NCBI RefSeq assembly: GCF_900111735.1
Contig: NZ_FOHW01000012.1
Coordinates: 79,102 to 143,101 of the forward strand
Source of the DNA: Pseudomonas graminis
Lineage (GTDB): Bacteria > Pseudomonadota > Gammaproteobacteria > Pseudomonadales > Pseudomonadaceae
DNA: 64,000 bases
Direction: 5' to 3'
Shown here piece by piece: positions 8,650 through 17,885 of this stretch. The notes beneath the pieces were generated by a model, which saw nothing but the letters and a program-made list of their open reading frames with translations, did not search any database and was not told the origin of the DNA. Positions within the stretch are counted from its first letter, which is position 1; the number at the start of each line of letters is the position of its first letter. The position numbers and the translations under genes are program-made.

Positions 8650-8919
8650 ATGAAAGCCGACATCCATCCCGACTACCGTAAAGTGCTGTTCCACGACACC
8701 GCTGCCGATGTGTTTTTCCTGATCGGCTCCACAGTTGATACCGACCGCACGCACACCCACACCGATGGCAACTCGTACCCATACGTTGCCCTTGACGTGT
8801 CCAGCGCGTCGCATCCCATGTACACCGGTCAGCAGCGCAAGACCACCACCGAAGGCCGTATCGCCGGGTTCAACAAGCGCTTCGCCACCTTCGGCTCCGG
8901 CGCCAAGAAAGAGGAATGA
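8650..8919 (+). CDS. rpmE2: 50S ribosomal protein L31 type B (zinc-free paralogue)
   Basis: 89 residues, [16 protein letters not shown], with the type B hallmarks ([19 protein letters not shown]). It contains no cysteine, so it is the zinc-free (C-minus) form that replaces zinc-binding L31 on the ribosome during zinc starvation and frees zinc. The ATG at 8650 has GGAGA eight bases upstream. Together with the Zur-boxed receptor at the window start it suggests two zinc-starvation genes within 9 kb. A terminator follows. Confidence 0.95.
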   Translation: MKADIHPDYRKVLFHDTAADVFFLIGSTVDTDRTHTHTDGNSYPYVALDVSSASHPMYTGQQRKTTTEGRIAGFNKRFATFGSGAKKEE

Positions 8920-8930
8920 CAGCGGCACCT

Positions 8931-8980
8931 CCCGCGCTCCGGGCATCGCCAGTCGATCACCCGGGCGCGGGATTTTTTTT
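8931..8980 (+). terminator. Rho-independent terminator after rpmE2
   Basis: CCCGCGC paired with GCGCGGG, followed by a run of eight T. It separates rpmE2 from ddlA. Confidence 0.75.
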
Positions 8981-9081
8981 GCCCGTTTTTCCTGTATTCG
9001 GTCCCGCACCCCACCTTGGCACTGGACTATCGGGCCAAATTGCTTTTAGCTCTGCGACCTGAAATTCAGGAGCATCCCCCT

Positions 9082-10173
9082 TTGAAAAAGTCAGTCGCCA
9101 TCGTTTTCGGTGGGCAATCCTCCGAGCATGAAGTGTCGTTGCAATCGGCGCGCAACGTGATCAACGCGATTGATCGCAACAACTTTTCCATCACCCTCAT
9201 TGGCGTCGACAAGCAGGGCCACTGGCTGCGCTTCGACGAGCAGGATTACCTGCAGAACCCCACCGACCCCGCGCACATCAAAATCAGTGAGTCCGGCCGT
9301 CTGCTTTCGCTGATGCCGGGCGCCAGCGGGCCGCAGTTCGTGGAAGTGCAGACCGGGCAGGAGGTGCCGCGCATCGACGTGGTGTTCCCGCTGATCCACG
9401 GCAGTTTCGGGGAAGACGGCTGCCTGCAAGGCATGCTGCGTCTGCTGGATATTCCGTTCGTGGGCCCGGATGTGCTGAGCTCGGCGGCCTGCATGGACAA
9501 GGACGTGACCAAGCGGTTGCTGCGCGATGCGGGTATTTCGGTGGCGCCGTTTGTGGTCCTGCAGCGTGGCGAGACGGTGGATTTTGTCAGCGTTTCCGCA
9601 CAGCTGGGCCTGCCGCTTTTCGTCAAACCGGCGTGCCAGGGATCGTCGGTTGGCGTGAGCAAGGTCATCGACGAACCTGGCTATGCCGCGGCGCTGAAGC
9701 TGGCCTTCGACTACGACAACAAAGTGCTGATCGAGCAGGGGATCGTCGGTCGTGAAGTCGAATGCGCTGTGCTGGGCAACCACGAGCCGAAAGTCAGTGT
9801 GTGCGGTGAGGTCGTGGCCAATGACGAGTTTTATGCCTACGACACCAAGTACCTGAACGACGGTCAGGCGCGCATCGCGATCCCCGCGCAGATGCCCGAA
9901 GACATGAGCGAGTCCGTGCGTGAAGTGGCGCTGCAGGCCTATCGCGTGCTGGGCTGCGCCGGTTTGGCGCGGGTGGATTTCTTTGTCACCGAGGCACGGG
10001 AAATCATCATCAACGAGGTCAATACGCTTCCCGGTTTCACCTCCATCAGCATGTACCCGAAACTCTGGCAGGCCAGCGGATTGAGCTACGCCGAACTGAT
10101 CGACCGGTTGATCACCCTGGCGCTTGAACGCGCTGAAGAAACCCGCGCGCTGAAAACCGAGGTGGTGCTGTGA
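9082..10173 (+). CDS. ddlA: D-alanine–D-alanine ligase (DdlA type)
   Basis: 363-residue ATP-grasp enzyme that makes the D-Ala-D-Ala dipeptide for peptidoglycan precursors in the cytoplasm. N-terminal [15 protein letters not shown], the ATP-grasp [14 protein letters not shown] and the C-terminal metal/ATP site [11 protein letters not shown] are all present. Length and insertions fit the longer DdlA form rather than DdlB of the division cluster, so a second ligase is expected elsewhere. The start is taken as TTG 9082 because CAGGAG ends nine bases upstream. Its stop overlaps the next gene by four bases. Confidence 0.9.
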   Translation: MKKSVAIVFGGQSSEHEVSLQSARNVINAIDRNNFSITLIGVDKQGHWLRFDEQDYLQNPTDPAHIKISESGRLLSLMPGASGPQFVEVQTGQEVPRIDVVFPLIHGSFGEDGCLQGMLRLLDIPFVGPDVLSSAACMDKDVTKRLLRDAGISVAPFVVLQRGETVDFVSVSAQLGLPLFVKPACQGSSVGVSKVIDEPGYAAALKLAFDYDNKVLIEQGIVGREVECAVLGNHEPKVSVCGEVVANDEFYAYDTKYLNDGQARIAIPAQMPEDMSESVREVALQAYRVLGCAGLARVDFFVTEAREIIINEVNTLPGFTSISMYPKLWQASGLSYAELIDRLITLALERAEETRALKTEVVL

Positions 10174-10580
10174 CGGTGAAGACGCTTCGTATCGCCGCCG
10201 CGCTGCTGACGCGTGCCGATGGCAAGACACTGTTGGTGCGCAAGCGCGGGACTGAAGCGTTCATGCAGCCGGGGGGCAAGATCGACGCAGGGGAGTCGGC
10301 GCTCGATGCGCTGGCCCGTGAGCTGAACGAGGAATTGGGTCTGGTCATCTCGCCTGAACACGCGCGATTTCTGGGCGAGTTTTCGGCAGTGGCGGCGAAC
10401 GAACCCGGCTTCGAAGTGAATTGCCAGCTGTATGGCGTTCACATTGAGGACGCGGTCAGGCCCGCCGCCGAGATCGAGGAAGCGATCTGGGTCGACGGCA
10501 GGAATATTGAGCAGCTGCACCTGGCGCCGCTGACACGTGACTCGATATTGCCGCTGTACCGAAGCCTGGCGACGGCCTGA
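10170..10580 (+). CDS. Nudix hydrolase
   Basis: 136-residue Nudix-fold pyrophosphohydrolase. The Nudix box is complete: GKIDAGES, then [10 protein letters not shown] (G-x5-E-x7-RELxEExGL). Substrates of such small stand-alone Nudix proteins (oxidised or non-canonical nucleotides, among others) cannot be read from sequence. The GTG start overlaps the ddlA stop, so the pair is translationally coupled. A REP pair follows the stop. Confidence 0.87.
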   Translation: MTVKTLRIAAALLTRADGKTLLVRKRGTEAFMQPGGKIDAGESALDALARELNEELGLVISPEHARFLGEFSAVAANEPGFEVNCQLYGVHIEDAVRPAAEIEEAIWVDGRNIEQLHLAPLTRDSILPLYRSLATA

Positions 10581-10597
10581 GTACTGCACCATAAACC

Positions 10598-10684
10598 GTA
10601 GGAGCGCGCTTGCCCGCGAAGGAACGTGTCAGGCCACAAAGGTGTGTTGTAAGTGACCCTTTTCGCGGGCAAGCGCGCTCCTAC
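10598..10684. repeat. REP pair
   Basis: Inverted copies of GTAGGAGCGCGCTTGCCCGCG at 10598–10620 and 10662–10684 around a ~41-base spacer. Same family and spacing as 1778–1864 and 25958–26045. Confidence 0.85.
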
Positions 10685-10705
10685 AATTTGCCGATTGCAC
10701 GGCGT

Positions 10706-11623
10706 TTAACGAACCGCACTCACCCCATCCAGTGTCGAAAACGACGTGTCCTTTGCCGTCAGCAGGAAGTCACGCATGTAGGGCGCGTCCAGCATGTCTG
10801 CGCGAATCGCCGCGTACAGCGTGGCGAACAATCCTTTCTCCCCCAACCGCTTCCCCTTCACGTACCCGCGTGAGCTGTATTCATGCAGCGCCCAGTGCGG
10901 CATCCCGCAGACGCCGCGGCCGCTGGCGACCAGTTGCATCATCATTACCGTCAGCTCGGACGTGCGCACCTGCGCCGGTTCGATGTCGGCCGGCTCGAGA
11001 AAGCGCGTGAAGATGTCCAGTCGGTCGCGCTCGACGGGGTAGGTGATGAGGGTTTCATTGATCAGGTCTTCCGGCACCACATAAGGCCTGGCCGCCAGCG
11101 GATGCTGATTGGCGACCGCGAGCATGGCCTCGTAGGTGAACAGCGGCACATAGGTAATGCCTGCCAGTTCCAGAGGGTCCGATGTCACCACCAGATCCAG
11201 ATCGCCACGGGCCAGGGCGGGCAGGGGCGCGAAAGCGAAGCCTGACGCCAGATCAAGTTCTACCTCCGGCCACGCATCGCGGAACTGATCGATTGTCGGC
11301 ATCAGCCACTGAAAGCAACTGTGGCATTCGATGGCCATGTGCAGGCGCCCGGCGACACCGCCGGCCAGCCGCGAGATATCCCGCTCGGCGTGACGCAGCT
11401 GCGGCAGTACCGAGTCGGCCAGTTGCAGCAGTCGCAAGCCCGCGCTGGTGAACCGCACCGGTTTGGTCTTGCGCACGAACAGTGGCATGCCCATGCGCTC
11501 TTCCAGCTCCTTGAACTGGTGCGACAGCGCCGATTGCGTGAGATGCAGACGGTCGGCGGCATCAACGAGGCTGTCTGCCTCGCGTAGTGCATGCAGTGTT
11601 TTCAGGTGGCGAATTTCCAGCAC
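10706..11623 (-). CDS. metR: MetR, LysR-type regulator of methionine biosynthesis
   Basis: 305-residue LysR-type regulator. N-terminal winged helix-turn-helix (LHALREADSLVDAADRLHLT, QSALSHQFKELEERMG) and a C-terminal effector domain. The sequence, including AIECHSCFQWLMP and the SGRGVCGMPHWAL block, is that of MetR, which senses homocysteine and activates metE. GTG 11623 is preferred because family members begin MLEIRHLKTL. It is divergent from a metE remnant, so its classic neighbour is still in place though degraded. A MetR-type site lies between them. Confidence 0.9.
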   Translation of the reverse strand: MLEIRHLKTLHALREADSLVDAADRLHLTQSALSHQFKELEERMGMPLFVRKTKPVRFTSAGLRLLQLADSVLPQLRHAERDISRLAGGVAGRLHMAIECHSCFQWLMPTIDQFRDAWPEVELDLASGFAFAPLPALARGDLDLVVTSDPLELAGITYVPLFTYEAMLAVANQHPLAARPYVVPEDLINETLITYPVERDRLDIFTRFLEPADIEPAQVRTSELTVMMMQLVASGRGVCGMPHWALHEYSSRGYVKGKRLGEKGLFATLYAAIRADMLDAPYMRDFLLTAKDTSFSTLDGVSAVR

Positions 11624-11667
11624 CGACGGCGCTCCATGAGTAAATTTTGTGATCAACACGAATTTAA

Positions 11668-11680
11668 TGAGTTTGTCTCA
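11668..11680. promoter_or_regulatory. MetR-type box between metR and metE remnant
   Basis: TGAG-N5-CTCA, a perfect palindrome fitting the MetR pattern TGAA/G-N5-T/CTCA. It sits between the divergent genes where MetR would activate metE and control itself. Confidence 0.5.
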
Positions 11681-11731
11681 TGCAGACGTAAGTGTCGACA
11701 ATGGCGCCATCTTTTGAAGGAAGCAGTCAGC

Positions 11732-12463
11732 ATGGGCCAGGTCAACAACTCGAATTTTCCTCACACCGGCGTCGCCAGGGACTTCAAGCACATCCTCGAA
11801 ACCCTGGGTGACGGCATTGATGTGGATTCGGTGCCGACGTTCACCCAGGACCAGCGCTTCAACCTGAGCTGGGCGCCGCTGTTCGATGAGGTCGACCAGG
11901 CCCGCGCATTGGGCAACACCGTCCGCCCCGAAATCATCGGCCCGCTGACGTACCTGTGGCTTGGGCAAGCGGAAGGCGAGGGCTTCGACAAGCTTGAGCT
12001 GCTCGATCGTCTGCTGCCGGTTTACGGGGAAATCCTTGGGCGGCTCGCGGGCAAGGGCGTCGAGTGGGTGCAGATCGACGAGCCGATCCTGACCCTCGAT
12101 CTGCCTCAGGACTGGAAGAACGCCTTCGAGCGCGCTTACCACGCCCTGCAATATTCGCCGCTTAAAAAGCTGCTCGCCGTCTCCTGCGGCGGGCTTGGAC
12201 TGGGCAGCAACCTTGGCCTTGCAGTGTGTTTGCCTGTGCAAGGCCTGCATGTCGACGTGCTGAGTGCGCCGGAGCAAATGCCCCTGGTGCTGGACCGCCT
12301 GCCCATTTACAAGGTGCTTTCACTGGGTGTCGCTGGCGAACTTGATCCCGCTGGCGCTGACGGTGAAGCCGCCCTTGAGGTGGTGAAGGAAGCTCAACTG
12401 CGCTTCGCCGATAACCTGTGGGTCTCAGATTCGATCAACACGCCGACAACTGCAGCCGCGTGA
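11732..12463 (+). pseudogene. metE: metE remnant (cobalamin-independent methionine synthase, N-terminal part only)
   Basis: A 243-residue frame that aligns with the MetE N-terminal domain only: LSWAPLFDEVDQARALG, IGPLTYLWLGQAEGEGFDKL, LLDRLLPVYGEIL and VEWVQIDEPILTLDLPQDW. Full MetE is ~750 residues. Here about 100 N-terminal residues are collapsed into a short NSNFPHTGVARDFK vestige, and the whole C-terminal half with the zinc ligands and homocysteine site is gone. It cannot be a methionine synthase. The start codon, ribosome site (GAAGGA) and reading frame are intact, so a peptide could still be made. The cell presumably relies on MetH. Confidence 0.85.
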
Positions 12464-12512
12464 ATACACGTTGAGATGACCGTTTTGCTACCGCTCAGCC
12501 CTCTTCATCAAA

Positions 12513-12530
12513 CTGTCACGCAACTGTGGC
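12513..12530 (+). promoter_or_regulatory. Possible Pho box upstream of the secreted hydrolase
   Basis: CTGTCACGCAACTGTGGC contains two CTGT half-sites eleven bases apart, as in the PhoB consensus CTGTCAT-N4-CTGTCAT. It lies 65 bases upstream of the hydrolase start. Motif match only. Confidence 0.4.
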
Positions 12531-12595
12531 AGCGCGCTTGAGAAAACTTCATCAGACTCGCGGCCTACTGGGGTTCTGTGTGTCGGTGTTTTTCC

Positions 12596-13588
12596 ATGCG
12601 GGTTTTACTTTTTCTGGCTGCGCTCTTGTGCAGCCTGCCGTCTTTTGCGGCCTCTCGATGCGATGTTGACGTTCCCACGCAGGTGGCCGAGCTCGATGAC
12701 GTGCACCTGGCGTATCAAAGCATTGGCCGTGATTCCGATCCGGCGCTGCTGTTGGTCATGGGCCTCGGCGGGCAGCTCATCCACTGGCCGGATGAAGTGG
12801 TCGTCGCGCTGTGTCAGCAGGGCTTTCGCGTGATTCGCTACGACAACCGGGATGTCGGCTTGTCGACCTGGGTCCAGGCGCCGCCGAGCCCCAACCTCAC
12901 CTACGAAGTGCTGCGCTACAAAATCGGCCTGCCGGTGTCGGCGCCGTATTCGCTGACCGACATGGCTCAGGATGCGCTGGGCCTGATGGACGCGCTGCAC
13001 GTTCAGCAATTCCATGTGCTGGGGGCGAGCATGGGCGGCATGATTGCGCAGCATCTGGCGGACATGGCGCCCAAGCGCGTGGAGAGCCTGACGCTTATCA
13101 TGACCAGCTCCGGCGCGCCCGGGCTGCCGATGCCCAGCCCGGCGCTGTTGCAACTATTGGCCCGTCGCGGCGCCCCGGACCGGCAGACTGCCCTTGAGCA
13201 GCAGGCCGATCTTCTGGCGGCGCTGGGCAGCCCGGAGGTCAAGGATGATCGGCAGATGCTGCTGCATCAGGCGGCGGTTTCCTACGACCGGGCGTTCAAT
13301 CCTGAAGGCGTGAAGCGTCAGATTCTGGCGATCCTGTCCGAGCCCAGCCGAGTGGAGCTGTTGAATCGTCTGCGCGTGCCAACGCTGGTCGTCCACGGCA
13401 CGGCTGATCCGCTGCTGCCGGTCATGCATGGGATTCATGTGGCGGCGCATATCCAGGGCAGCCAGTTGAAGCTTATTCCCGGCCTGGCCCACCGTTTTCA
13501 GGAAGCCTTCAAAGCCCCGCTGCTGGCGGCCGTGTTGCCTTATTTGCGAGAGCATCGTGAAGACGCGTCCCACGTCGCGCAGCTCTGA
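12596..13588 (+). CDS. Secreted alpha/beta hydrolase
   Basis: 330 residues. The start at 12596 gives a clean signal peptide ([19 protein letters not shown]), so the enzyme is probably periplasmic or exported. The alpha/beta-hydrolase fold shows [13 protein letters not shown] (oxyanion strand), YDNRDVGLS, the nucleophile elbow GASMGG, the acid strand [12 protein letters not shown] and the catalytic His in GLAHRF. Substrate is unknown; the layout resembles the RdmC-like esterase group. An upstream Pho-box-like repeat hints at phosphate control. It is monocistronic. Confidence 0.85.
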   Translation: MRVLLFLAALLCSLPSFAASRCDVDVPTQVAELDDVHLAYQSIGRDSDPALLLVMGLGGQLIHWPDEVVVALCQQGFRVIRYDNRDVGLSTWVQAPPSPNLTYEVLRYKIGLPVSAPYSLTDMAQDALGLMDALHVQQFHVLGASMGGMIAQHLADMAPKRVESLTLIMTSSGAPGLPMPSPALLQLLARRGAPDRQTALEQQADLLAALGSPEVKDDRQMLLHQAAVSYDRAFNPEGVKRQILAILSEPSRVELLNRLRVPTLVVHGTADPLLPVMHGIHVAAHIQGSQLKLIPGLAHRFQEAFKAPLLAAVLPYLREHREDASHVAQL

Positions 13589-13698
13589 TGAGACGGCGGG
13601 GTTGACCCGCCCATTGAGGGGGTGCGTGCCGGTGTAGGGTTTGAGCGCCGACGTGATCGGCGTATCGTGGTGCTTTTCCTCTCTTGCACGAGGCTGCC

Positions 13699-14367
13699 AT
13701 GAGCACTCCGCTGAAAATCGATTTCATCTCCGACGTGTCCTGCCCCTGGTGCATCGTCGGCCTGCGCGCGCTGGACCAGGCGCTCGAACATCTGGGCGAT
13801 GAAATCCAGGCCGACATCCACTTCCAGCCCTTCGAGCTCAACCCGCAGATGCCGCCTGAAGGCCAGGACATCTTTGAGCACATCGCCGAAAAGTACGGCT
13901 CGACGCCGGAACAATTCCAGGCCAATGCCGAGAATATCCGCGAGCGAGGTGCTGAGCTCGGCTTCGTCTTCAAGCAGGGCGACCGGCGCATCTTCAACAC
14001 CTTCGACGCCCATCGACTGCTGCACTGGGCCGGGCTGGAAGGTAAGCAACACGCGCTGAAAGAAGCGCTGTTCACGGCGTATTTCAGCCACCACGCAAAC
14101 GTCTCCAGCCACCAGGTGCTGGCAGATGTTGCGCAAAAAGTGGGCCTGGACCGAGTGCGTGCCGAGGCCTTGCTGGGCAGCGACCAGTACGCCAGCGAAG
14201 TTCGCGAACTGGAGCAGTTGTGGGTGTCGCGGGGCGTGAGTTCGGTGCCGACGATCGTCTTCAATGAACAATACGCCGTGTCCGGCGGGCAGCCGGTCGA
14301 CGTGTTCGTCAGCGCCATTCGTCAGATCGTGGGCGAAGAGTCGAGCGTGGTTAACCGGGCCGACTGA
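13699..14367 (+). CDS. DsbA family oxidoreductase (FrnE-like)
   Basis: 222-residue thioredoxin-fold protein with the active-site CPWC at positions ~15–18 inside ISDVSCPWCIVG, and the cis-Pro region SSVPTIVFNEQYAVSGGQP. No signal peptide is present, so this is a cytoplasmic DsbA-like protein of the FrnE/2-hydroxychromene isomerase-like group, not the periplasmic disulfide catalyst. The role may be thiol redox repair; the substrate is not evident. The gene stands alone with an ATG at 13699. Confidence 0.87.
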   Translation: MSTPLKIDFISDVSCPWCIVGLRALDQALEHLGDEIQADIHFQPFELNPQMPPEGQDIFEHIAEKYGSTPEQFQANAENIRERGAELGFVFKQGDRRIFNTFDAHRLLHWAGLEGKQHALKEALFTAYFSHHANVSSHQVLADVAQKVGLDRVRAEALLGSDQYASEVRELEQLWVSRGVSSVPTIVFNEQYAVSGGQPVDVFVSAIRQIVGEESSVVNRAD

Positions 14368-14529
14368 CAAGCGAGATGTTCCCTGACGCGCAGCGCGCAG
14401 GCGGTTGCTCCGAGGCTCTTCTGTCCTGGACGGCTGTTGATTGCGCTGCGCTATCGGCTGTTACGCATCGTTCGTTGCATTTCAAAAAACACTTGCTCCC
14501 CCCAGCCACTTTCGGATATCAATTTGTAC

Positions 14530-15243
14530 ATGATTAGACAGGTTCGGTTCGACAAGAAAAAACGTGTGGTGGATGAGCTGGCTCGACGTATCGAGTCCGG
14601 CCAGATGGGCTCGGGCGAGTTGTTGCCCGGCGAGAATCTGCTCGCACAGGAATTCAATGTCAGCCGTGGCACGCTGCGCGAGGCGCTGTCCGAGCTCAAG
14701 CGACGCAACTACATCGCCACGCAAACCGGGGTGGGCTCAATCGTGACCTACGACGGCATTTCGCTGGATCAGCGCGCCGGGTGGGCCCAGGCCCTGGCAG
14801 ACACGGGCGCCAGGGTCAGTACCGAGGTTCTGCGTCTGGTGGCGGTGCAACGGCCTGACCTGGCGGGTCGGTTCGGCACGGCCGATTTCATCGCGCTGGA
14901 TCGCCGTCGAACGGCAGGCGATGGCAGCGTGGTGTCCCTGGAGCGTGTGCTTATTCCGGCCTGCGATGGCCTGGAGAACCTGCCCCGCGAAGGGCTGATC
15001 GATGATTCACTGACGGTCACGCTGGCCGCCCACGGCTATGTCGGTGATCGCGGCGATCAGTGGATCGGCGCCGAGCCCCTGAGCAACGACGACGCGGTGC
15101 TGATGTTACGGCAGCCGGGCTCGGTGTTTCTCAAGGCGACGCGCACCACTTTTGATCGCCGGGAACGTTTCATGGAGCACGTGGAAAGCCTTCTGGATCC
15201 CGTGCATTTTCGTCTGCATCTGGCTTTTGGATCACCTACATGA
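14530..15243 (+). CDS. GntR family regulator (UTRA/HutC type)
   Basis: 237 residues: N-terminal GntR winged helix (LLPGENLLAQEFNVSRGTLREALSELKRR) and a C-terminal UTRA-like ligand domain (GSVVSLERVLIP, FLKATRTTFDRRERFMEHVE). It overlaps the following ADP-ribosylglycohydrolase gene by four bases and heads a four-gene cluster ending at 18816, which it most likely controls. UTRA domains usually sense the cluster substrate or an intermediate, here perhaps a nucleoside-like compound. Confidence 0.85.
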   Translation: MIRQVRFDKKKRVVDELARRIESGQMGSGELLPGENLLAQEFNVSRGTLREALSELKRRNYIATQTGVGSIVTYDGISLDQRAGWAQALADTGARVSTEVLRLVAVQRPDLAGRFGTADFIALDRRRTAGDGSVVSLERVLIPACDGLENLPREGLIDDSLTVTLAAHGYVGDRGDQWIGAEPLSNDDAVLMLRQPGSVFLKATRTTFDRRERFMEHVESLLDPVHFRLHLAFGSPT

Positions 15244-16256
15244 CTGCACTGATCGACACGCGCGACCGAGGCCTGGGCGCTTTCTACGGACTGGCACTGG
15301 GCGACGCGTTGGGGATGCCGACGCAGTCCTTGAGTCGCGAGCAGATCAGGCAGCGATTCGACCGAATCACCGAGTTGCAGGCCGCCGGTGCCGATCAGCC
15401 CATTGCGCCGAACATGCCCGCAGGGTCGATCACCGATGACACCGAACAGGCGATCCTGGTCGCCGAGTTGCTGGTGGCCGGAGGCGGGCGCATTGAACCT
15501 TCGGATCTGGCACAGAGCCTGATCGACTGGGAAGCGGTGATGCAGGCCAAGGGGTCCCAAGACCTGCTCGGCCCCTCGACCAAACGCGCCATCGAGATGA
15601 TTCTGGCCGGGCACAGCCCTGAAGAAGCCGGCCGTTTCGGCACCACCAACGGCGCCGCCATGCGCATTACGCCGGTCGGCATTGCCTGTGATGTGCGCGA
15701 AGAAGCGCCCTTCATCGAGGCGGTCAAGCAGGCCTGCCAGGTCACCCACAACACCAATCTCGGCATCTCCAGCGCAGCGGCGGTAGCGGCGGTTGTCTCG
15801 GCGGGCATCAGCGGTGCCGGTCTCGGCGAAGCCCTCGAAGTCGGCGCCCGGATCGCCCATGAGGCGGAGCGCCACGGATACTGGATCGCCGGTGGCCGCA
15901 TTGCCGCTCGAATCCGCTGGGCTAAACGGCTGTGCGCCGACTGCAGCAATGAGCAACTGCCCGAATTGATTTATGACGTGATCGGCACGTCGGTCGCCTC
16001 CCAGGAATCGGTGGTCGCAGCGTTCGCCGTGGCGCATCAAGTGGCTCGCGGGCAGTTGTCGGCATTCGATGCGCTGTGCATGGCTGCCAGCCTGGGCGGC
16101 GACACCGACACCATCGCCGCCATTCTCGGGGCGATGCTCGGTGCCTGTGAAGGCATGATCGCGTGGCCCGAGCCGCTGATCAAACAGATCCAGACCGTTA
16201 ACGGACTCGACCTCTATCCCGTGGTCGAGCAGTTGCTGTCCCTGCGCGGGGTCTGA
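15240..16256 (+). CDS. ADP-ribosylglycohydrolase family protein
   Basis: 338-residue ARH-fold enzyme. The di-metal binding motifs are clear: GLALGDALGMPTQ near the N-terminus, SITDDTEQAI (~65–75) and GGDTDTIAAILGAM (~285–298). Family members cleave N- or O-glycosidic bonds to ADP-ribose and, in catabolic clusters, possibly of simpler ribosides. Here the gene is translationally coupled to the GntR regulator and followed by an NCS1 permease and a PfkB kinase. Hydrolysis of an imported nucleoside-like compound followed by sugar phosphorylation is the most natural reading, but the substrate is unknown. Confidence 0.87.
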   Translation: MTALIDTRDRGLGAFYGLALGDALGMPTQSLSREQIRQRFDRITELQAAGADQPIAPNMPAGSITDDTEQAILVAELLVAGGGRIEPSDLAQSLIDWEAVMQAKGSQDLLGPSTKRAIEMILAGHSPEEAGRFGTTNGAAMRITPVGIACDVREEAPFIEAVKQACQVTHNTNLGISSAAAVAAVVSAGISGAGLGEALEVGARIAHEAERHGYWIAGGRIAARIRWAKRLCADCSNEQLPELIYDVIGTSVASQESVVAAFAVAHQVARGQLSAFDALCMAASLGGDTDTIAAILGAMLGACEGMIAWPEPLIKQIQTVNGLDLYPVVEQLLSLRGV

Positions 16257-16415
16257 CCCGACCGACGCCAGCCCATATAGAGAACAAGACCTACCTCGCG
16301 GCTCTATGCAGCGGCGAGTCAGGGTTTTTGCAGCCTGCAGAAGCCCACGCTGACAAGGATGTCGTTTGCTTTGCGTACTGCCCACAACCAGAACAAATGG
16401 CACAGGAGCATTCCC

Positions 16416-17885
16416 ATGACGTCATCCAACGCCGCTCAAGGCGCAGGTCAGCTTGAAACACGCGGCATCGAACCGGTTCCGGAAAACGAATGCAACGGCC
16501 ACCCGTTGCAGCTTTTCTGGGTGTGGTTTGCGGCCAATATAAGCATCCTCGGCCTGCCGCTGGGGGCGACGCTCGTGGCCTTTCGCGGGCTGTCGATCGG
16601 GCAGGCGATCATCGTGGCGATTCTCGGCGCGGCCGGTTCGTTTGCGGTGGTCGGGGTCATCTCCATCGCAGGTCGCCGGGGCAGGGCGCCCAGTCTTACG
16701 CTGTCGCGGGCGATTTTCGGCGTGCGCGGGAATATCGGTCCGACCATCGTTTCGCTGATGTCGCGTCTGGGCTGGGAAACCGTGAACACCACGACCGCCG
16801 CTTTCGTACTGCTGTCGCTGTGCTCGATCCTCTTCGCCACGCCGGTGGAAGCCAAGAGTGCGCCGGGCCTGACCCTCGTGTTCATCGCCATTTTTGTGCT
16901 GATGACGCTGACCGTTTCCGGCCTCGGCCACGCCACCTTGCTGGTCATTCAGAAATGGGCGACGTACATTTTTGGCGCGTTGAACGTCATCGTCGGCGGG
17001 TTCCTGATCGCCCACATCGACTGGCCCGCTGTATTCAACGCCGCGCCTGCACCGGCGAGCGCGATGATCATCGGCATCGGCACCATGGCCGCCGGCACGG
17101 GCATCGGTTGGGCCAACGCGGGCGCCGACATGTCGCGCTATCAGCATCGCAGCGTCAAGGCCACGCGGCTGGTGGCGTCGGCCGCTTTCGGCGCGGGCAT
17201 CCCGCTGGTGCTCCTGATTACTCTGGGCGGGCTGCTGTCGGTGGGCAATGACCACCTGGCGTCGGCCACTGATCCGATCATCGCGATCCGCGAACTGCTG
17301 CCGACCTGGATGGCCGTGCCGTACTTGATCACGGCGTTCGGCGGGCTGCTGCTCTCCAACAACCTGTCGGTGTACTCGGCGGGCCTGACCACGCTGACGC
17401 TGGGCCTCAAGATCAAGCGCGTGCACGCCGTGATCGTCGACATCGTGGCGATCTTCGCCGGCTCGATTTACTTCATGCTGATCGCCGACAGTTTCTACGG
17501 CCCGTTCATCACGTTCATTTCGATGCTCGCCGTGCCGATCACTGCGTGGGTCGGGATCTTCATCGTCGACCTGATGCGTCGCCACTATTACTCACCGGCT
17601 GACTTGATGGACGTCTCGCCGCGCAGTGCTTACTGGTATCGCGGTGGTATCGAGTGGCGTGCGCTGGGTGCGTGGGCCCTGGCCATTGTGCTCGGTTACA
17701 GCTTCACCACAGTCGCGACGACGCCGGAGAACGTGATATTCAAAGGTTTGCTGTCCGACTCGTGGTTCGGCCATAACGGGCTGGGCTGGATCGTCACCTT
17801 CCTGGTAGCGGGCGGTGTTTATGCCTTGCTGGGCGGTGCCCGTGACCGTCGTGTTGTTGCAGAAGAGGTTGTTCATGCCCGCTAG
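16416..17885 (+). CDS. NCS1 family purine/cytosine-type permease
   Basis: 489-residue inner-membrane transporter with about twelve hydrophobic segments. The N-terminal LFWVWFAANISILGLPLG and TMAAGTGIGWANAGADMSRYQ are the hallmarks of the cytosine/purine/allantoin/thiamine NCS1 symporters. CAGGAG ends eight bases before the ATG. It lies between the glycohydrolase and a PfkB kinase whose start it overlaps, so it likely imports the substrate of this pathway. NCS1 proteins carry nucleobases, nucleosides or hydantoins; which one is not readable. Confidence 0.88.
   Translation: MTSSNAAQGAGQLETRGIEPVPENECNGHPLQLFWVWFAANISILGLPLGATLVAFRGLSIGQAIIVAILGAAGSFAVVGVISIAGRRGRAPSLTLSRAIFGVRGNIGPTIVSLMSRLGWETVNTTTAAFVLLSLCSILFATPVEAKSAPGLTLVFIAIFVLMTLTVSGLGHATLLVIQKWATYIFGALNVIVGGFLIAHIDWPAVFNAAPAPASAMIIGIGTMAAGTGIGWANAGADMSRYQHRSVKATRLVASAAFGAGIPLVLLITLGGLLSVGNDHLASATDPIIAIRELLPTWMAVPYLITAFGGLLLSNNLSVYSAGLTTLTLGLKIKRVHAVIVDIVAIFAGSIYFMLIADSFYGPFITFISMLAVPITAWVGIFIVDLMRRHYYSPADLMDVSPRSAYWYRGGIEWRALGAWALAIVLGYSFTTVATTPENVIFKGLLSDSWFGHNGLGWIVTFLVAGGVYALLGGARDRRVVAEEVVHAR

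Noticed and set aside
14505..14545. Possible GntR operator (ATCA..TGAT around TTGTACAT) before the GntR gene
   Set aside because: The symmetry is short and does not fit the HutC-type consensus well enough to call.
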